DNA from: Chloroflexota bacterium
Lineage (GTDB): Bacteria; Chloroflexota; Anaerolineae; Aggregatilineales; J027
Direction: 5' to 3'
NCBI GenBank assembly: GCA_013112715.1
Contig: JABFGB010000027.1
Location: forward strand, 1 to 64,000
DNA: 64,000 nucleotides
A program made the position numbers and the translations under genes. This document shows, piece after piece, positions 60,946-64,000 of the stretch (its first letter is position 1; the number at the start of each line of letters is the position of its first letter). A model generated the notes under the pieces. That model worked only from the letters and a program-made list of their open reading frames with translations. It did not search any database and was not told where the DNA came from.

Positions 60946-61215
60946 GTGACGCTATCGGTTATCAAACCAACGCAAAGTAATAAAAACAAGTCTGGCATCC
61001 AGCCCAACGCAGTTTATTCTCGTAAAGAGGCTGCCGACGCGCTGGGGGTCAGCCTTAGCACGCTCAAGAAGTTGATTGATCAGGGATACCTCCAAGTGTC
61101 GCAGCCGCCGGGAATGCGGCGGGTCTTTATCAAAGGCAGCAGTATCCTGCAAATGCTTGACCAGACCGTAGTAACTGTTGTAAACTCTCAGGAGCAGTCG
61201 AAAAAAGCGATCTAA
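60946..61215 (+). CDS. MerR/excisionase-type helix-turn-helix protein
   Basis: The start is the GTG at 60946, with GGAGGT ideally spaced; a longer frame from 60910 would begin inside the promoter. The 89-residue protein is basic at first, then has an HTH of the excisionase/AlpA-like kind: VYSRKEAADALGVSLSTLKK, LIDQGYLQVSQPPGMRRVFI. Such proteins act as DNA-bending recombination factors or as small regulators. It opens a run of short unknown genes, so it may regulate or help mobilise that run. Confidence 0.85.
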   Translation: MTLSVIKPTQSNKNKSGIQPNAVYSRKEAADALGVSLSTLKKLIDQGYLQVSQPPGMRRVFIKGSSILQMLDQTVVTVVNSQEQSKKAI

Positions 61216-61283
61216 CCTGTAAAATCTATCGTCCAATCTATAAGCTGGGGTAAACAAAGGCGAACCCCATTCAGGAGTAGAAG

Positions 61284-61709
61284 ATGTATTGCCATTTTAG
61301 TGACCGAGTCATGAGTGCCACACTGCGGGAGGCCGCTATCACCAGCGATATGCTGCGTGCTGCGACCATTAACCGTAGCGAACGGCAGTTCAGACTGGGT
61401 GGAGTGTGTGTGCTGCCAGCCGCCGTATTTGGCGGTCAGAATGCCGCACTCAATGGCAATGCCTCACTCGCCAGCGATCATAGCTGGGACCTGAACGGAA
61501 CGATTGTCGTGTCCGATGCGCCTTGGATGAAGATATTGCCCAGTTCGTTGGATGCCGAGGGTGAAAACCCGATGGGTGTCGGCCTACAAGATGGCAATAA
61601 AGCAGTTGCAATTTTAACAACGGAATACAGCGGTTCTGATTCACTGTGGACTCTGAGTCCTATGGAGGACACTTCGAGACGGCCTAGGAAGATACCTATC
61701 TTAACCTAG
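61284..61709 (+). CDS. Unknown small protein of the island
   Basis: The 141-residue protein has CAGGAG before the ATG and an early short helix (TLREAAITSDMLRAATINR), then Gly/Ala/Leu-rich beta segments (LGGVCVLPAAVFGGQNAAL) and ends basic (DTSRRPRKIPILT). It is not recognised. A long GC-rich hairpin (61737-61795) follows its stop, separating it from the next small gene. Confidence 0.5.
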   Translation: MYCHFSDRVMSATLREAAITSDMLRAATINRSERQFRLGGVCVLPAAVFGGQNAALNGNASLASDHSWDLNGTIVVSDAPWMKILPSSLDAEGENPMGVGLQDGNKAVAILTTEYSGSDSLWTLSPMEDTSRRPRKIPILT

Positions 61710-61736
61710 CCAACCCGAAACTTCGCCAAGCAACCC

Positions 61737-61795
61737 AATACCGGGGTGTGGGGCCAGAGACAGTGAAATTGTCAAAGGCACTACACCCCGGTATT
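61737..61795 (+). terminator. Long 13-bp hairpin with inner palindrome (terminator-like)
   Basis: AATACCGGGGTGT (61737-61749) and ACACCCCGGTATT (61783-61795) are perfectly complementary, and the loop itself holds a GACA...TGTC hairpin (61759-61773). A TATTTT tail follows. It separates two small genes, so it may terminate, attenuate or act as an RNA-processing signal. Confidence 0.75.
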
Positions 61796-61835
61796 TATTT
61801 TGCGGTGCGACCTTGATAGAGCAGGAAAAACGACT

Positions 61836-62120
61836 ATGACCACAAAAATTTTATCCCTGACGGTTCTGCAAAATCGCTTGACCGAGTGTCATCTCGAAAC
61901 AGTATTGGCGACACTTGACCGACTGCACGACGCGACGACAACGGACACTCTCGCCGCCGTGAGCAATTTGAGCGTTGAAGATGTGGTGGGCTGGTTGGAA
62001 GACATTATCTACACCGCCCAAGAAACGCTCAAAGAGATGGGGGTGGAAACCCCTCTAACATCGGATACTACCCTTGAAGTGCCGCATCCCGCCCAATTGA
62101 GCCTTTACGGTTCACGGTAG
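61836..62120 (+). CDS. Unknown small helical protein of the island
   Basis: The start is the ATG at 61836 with AGGA upstream; the frame opens 12 codons earlier, inside the hairpin. The 94-residue protein appears almost wholly helical (ECHLETVLATLDRLHDATTT, LSVEDVVGWLEDIIYTAQETL) and acidic. It is not recognised. It lies between the island's two long hairpins. Confidence 0.5.
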   Translation: MTTKILSLTVLQNRLTECHLETVLATLDRLHDATTTDTLAAVSNLSVEDVVGWLEDIIYTAQETLKEMGVETPLTSDTTLEVPHPAQLSLYGSR

Positions 62121-62194
62121 GGAACAAGCACCGAGGTCAATATCAAAACCTAAAATCGTAAATGGCGTATCAGTAAGAGTACAAAGGAGAAACC

Positions 62195-62383
62195 ATGTTC
62201 AACAAAATCTATGCCCACTATCGGACTTCGATGCTTCAAGTTCACTCGTTCAAGGGGGTTCAGATGAACCTGACGGCCCAAATGCAGAGGATTTGTTTTC
62301 AGTCAATAAATCGAGTATGGCTCGACAGCCTGAGCCAAAAGGATAACCCAAATCATGAGTACCAACCGGGAACCTTATCGTAA
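62195..62383 (+). CDS. Unknown small basic protein of the island
   Basis: The 62-residue frame has an excellent AAAGGAG Shine-Dalgarno 5 bases before the ATG, the main support for it being real. The sequence MFNKIYAHYRTSMLQVHSF continues with Met- and Gln-rich helical residues. It overlaps the next small ORF by 29 bases in another frame. No family recognised. Confidence 0.45.
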   Translation: MFNKIYAHYRTSMLQVHSFKGVQMNLTAQMQRICFQSINRVWLDSLSQKDNPNHEYQPGTLS

Positions 62384-62585
62384 ACCCACCATGGCACGCA
62401 AACACGGTTCACAACGCAGTTCTGACCAGAAAACAGACAGCGTCGAAACGGATGCGCGTCTGAAGAGATCGTGGATAACCCTAGCGCCAATCTGGATTGT
62501 TTCAGAGGGGCAGCATTCAACAGAAGAGAACATAGACGAGAATAGCGACATTTTGATCGAAGATGGGTATGACTGGCTGAGGTAG
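62355..62585 (+). CDS. Unknown small protein of the island
   Basis: The 76-residue frame starts at an ATG inside the previous gene, with a weak site. It is basic at first (REPYRKPTMARKHGSQRSS) and acidic at the end (ENIDENSDILIEDGYDWL). A long hairpin (62587-62640) begins 2 bases after its stop, as with the gene at 61284. Existence is uncertain. Confidence 0.4.
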   Translation: MSTNREPYRKPTMARKHGSQRSSDQKTDSVETDARLKRSWITLAPIWIVSEGQHSTEENIDENSDILIEDGYDWLR

Positions 62586-62586
62586 G

Positions 62587-62640
62587 CCCGGTGTCCGCGA
62601 TGGGCAAATAGTGTGTATTGGTATCAAATCGCACACCGGG
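62587..62640 (+). terminator. Second long hairpin of the island (terminator-like)
   Basis: CCCGGTGT (62587-62594) pairs with ACACCGGG (62633-62640) around a 38-base loop, followed by ATTTCTCT. Its stem sequence (CCGGKGT/ACMCCGG) closely resembles that of the hairpin at 61737, so the two may be a pair of processing or regulatory elements. Confidence 0.65.
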
Positions 62641-62766
62641 ATTTCTCTAAACCGATTGAAAATGCTTTGAGGATTTCGCCATGCAATTCAACAACCCATT
62701 CTTGCAGTGACTTTTATCCACTAATTCCTAGCCATTATCGGCTGTATTGAACTTTTTTATCCTGCC

Positions 62767-63084
62767 TTATTCAACTACAACCGCAGTACCACAAGCACTG
62801 ACCATCAACATGCCGCCTTGACCAACGGTTTCAAAATCGAGGTCAACGCCGACGATGGCATTCGCTCCCAATCCAGCCGCCTGCTCCATCATTTCACGCA
62901 AGGCGATATTTTTGGCTTCAATTACGGATTTTTCATAGGCCCCAGAACGACCCCCAATAATATCGGTAATGGAGGCACTGATGTCCCGGAAGATATTTGC
63001 GCCCAAAATGGTCTCGCCCGACACAATACCTAAATAACGGGTAATCTGATGGCCCTCGATGTTTGGAGTGGTTGTCACCAACAT
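62767..63084 (-). CDS. YbjQ-type heavy-metal-binding-fold protein
   Basis: The 105-residue protein belongs to the YbjQ/UPF0145 family: [44 protein letters not shown], and [21 protein letters not shown]. It usually forms a pentameric ring of unknown role, predicted in some lists as heavy-metal binding. The stop is followed by the convergent end of the small-gene island. It precedes a partial surface protein on the same strand. Confidence 0.92.
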   Translation of the reverse strand: MLVTTTPNIEGHQITRYLGIVSGETILGANIFRDISASITDIIGGRSGAYEKSVIEAKNIALREMMEQAAGLGANAIVGVDLDFETVGQGGMLMVSACGTAVVVE

Positions 63085-63191
63085 AGCATCTTATCCTTTT
63101 CCCATGTGATCAAATAAAAAAGGTAGGCACTTGGCCCACCTTCTACGATAATCAATTGTTGGGTTAACCTGTACCCCCAAATTCGGGGCTT

Positions 63192-63998
63192 TTAGATAGA
63201 TGAGCGCAGTCTCCGTACCACCACTACCACCGCAATCAACCCCACCCCTAGAATTGCCAACAGGGTTAAACCTGCGGGCGTCGCTTCTTCCGCCGCATCA
63301 CTGAACAAGCCGGTCTGGGCAATTTGCGTCGGCAGAACAATGGTTGGGCTGGTGATGACCTGCGGTTGAGCCGAGGCCGTTTGATTCGCAAAAATGGCGG
63401 TCACGGTCAGGTCAAAGGCCGGGATACTACTATCTATTGTCGAAGTGCTGGTTGGGGTCAGCGTCACAACGGTTGGCGCAGTCACCGCTCGTACAATGAT
63501 GGTCAGGTTCACGCCATTCGGCAGATTTAACGTCTGTTGCTGCGTTCCTGACACCAGATTAATTACAACCTGTTCTTCACCAATGCGGAAGGTATAGGTT
63601 CCGGGTGGCAGGCCAACATCGAGGAAATAATTCCCCGGGCCAAGCGGCGGAATCTCAAATGCACCGTCTGGCCCAATCACAATCGTCTGAATGGGTTGAC
63701 CATCGCCCGTGGTTGGGGTTGGCCCACCCTGCGCTGGCCCATTTTGGGGGTCATTTGGCAAACGGCGGGCGAAGATTTCACTGCTTGGCCCAACGTCTTG
63801 AATTTTCGCTCCGACTGGCGCACCGTCCCCCGCTTCTTCTGTTCCAGCAGGGGCGGCAGGTGCAGATGACCCCGTAGTCGCCGATGGGCTAGGCGTGGCG
63901 GTTGCAGTGGGTGGCAATTGCTGAACCGTCGCAGTGGCGGTTGGGGTGCGGGTAGGTGTGGGCGCCACGGTTGCTTGGGCAGCAGGATTAAACTCACC
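63192..63998 (-). CDS. Surface protein with Thr/Pro linker and C-terminal anchor, partial
   Basis: The frame is open to the right edge (start not seen), so the gene begins beyond 64000. The visible part starts GEFNPAAQATVAPTPTRT, has a Thr/Pro/Ala linker, a prealbumin-like beta domain (IVIGPDGAFEIPPLGPGNYFLDVGLPPGTYTF in adjoining strands) and ends with a hydrophobic helix and basic tail (LIAVVVVVRRLRSSI), typical of a C-terminal membrane anchor. It is probably exported and surface-attached. A terminator-like GGTGGGCC hairpin lies in the gap to the YbjQ gene. Confidence 0.65.
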   Translation of the reverse strand, partial: GEFNPAAQATVAPTPTRTPTATATVQQLPPTATATPSPSATTGSSAPAAPAGTEEAGDGAPVGAKIQDVGPSSEIFARRLPNDPQNGPAQGGPTPTTGDGQPIQTIVIGPDGAFEIPPLGPGNYFLDVGLPPGTYTFRIGEEQVVINLVSGTQQQTLNLPNGVNLTIIVRAVTAPTVVTLTPTSTSTIDSSIPAFDLTVTAIFANQTASAQPQVITSPTIVLPTQIAQTGLFSDAAEEATPAGLTLLAILGVGLIAVVVVVRRLRSSI

Positions 63999-64000
63999 AT

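Overview
The window looks like chromosomal DNA of a Chloroflexota bacterium, probably Anaerolineae-like. This is inferred from protein style, not from a marker search: membrane proteins with Thr-Pro-rich linkers, a luciferase-like (LLM-class) monooxygenase, archaeal-type bifunctional glucose/mannose-phosphate isomerase, short SerA, a NurA nuclease, and roughly half G+C by eye. I found no CRISPR array, rRNA gene, intact transposase or prophage integrase.

Region 1 (1-5.9 kb, minus strand) is the leading end of an extracellular contractile injection system (eCIS), a phage-tail-like particle. In transcription order it holds a DUF4157 protein with a HEXXH site and acidic C-terminal repeats, a DUF4255/Pvc16-like protein, sheath, tube, a tail-assembly-chaperone-like protein, a DUF6760-like segment, an unknown protein, a second tube-type protein, and an unknown gene cut by the window edge. 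The DUF6760 segment has no usable start codon. It lies in the -1 frame behind a G_GGG_GGA heptamer two codons before the chaperone stop, which suggests programmed frameshifting as in lambda gpG/gpGT.

Region 2 (6.1-15.9 kb, plus strand) is an arginine operon: argC-argB-argD-argG-argJ-(TIR protein)-proS-argH. Upstream lies what reads as a complete attenuator: a near-consensus promoter, a 33-residue leader peptide with seven arginines, alternative 1:2, 2:3 and 3:4 pairings, and an intrinsic terminator just before argC. Neither argF nor an arginine repressor gene is in the window.

Region 3 (15.9-31 kb) is mixed housekeeping and surface genes: a nuclease/lamin-tail lipoprotein, a phosphoesterase-hydrolase-monooxygenase operon, an ABC exporter, several membrane proteins, an FHA protein, and a serine-synthesis pair (serA plus a class V aminotransferase) behind an isomerase.

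Region 4 (32-41.3 kb) carries signalling and nucleotide genes: PAS and GAF histidine kinases, a NarL-type regulator, a sigma factor, two deoxynucleoside kinases (one fused to a MazG-like domain) and RidA. Two related, palindrome-rich non-coding elements lie at 32.15-32.52 and 38.64-38.87 kb.

Region 5 (42.2-45.9 kb, minus) is a compact operon: a Fur regulator, a multi-zinc-ribbon protein, an unknown protein, NurA nuclease and a stand-alone HAS-barrel-like protein. No HerA ATPase is present. Region 6 (46-64 kb) includes a Uma2-like nuclease, GH1 glycosidase, a LAGLIDADG protein beside tRNA-Leu(CAA), a sigma/anti-sigma pair, Nudix, SDR, methyltransferase, FtsH, a Ser/Thr kinase, an MBL hydrolase and HNH protein. 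It ends with a small-gene island (60.9-62.6 kb) in which unknown short ORFs alternate with long GC-rich hairpins.
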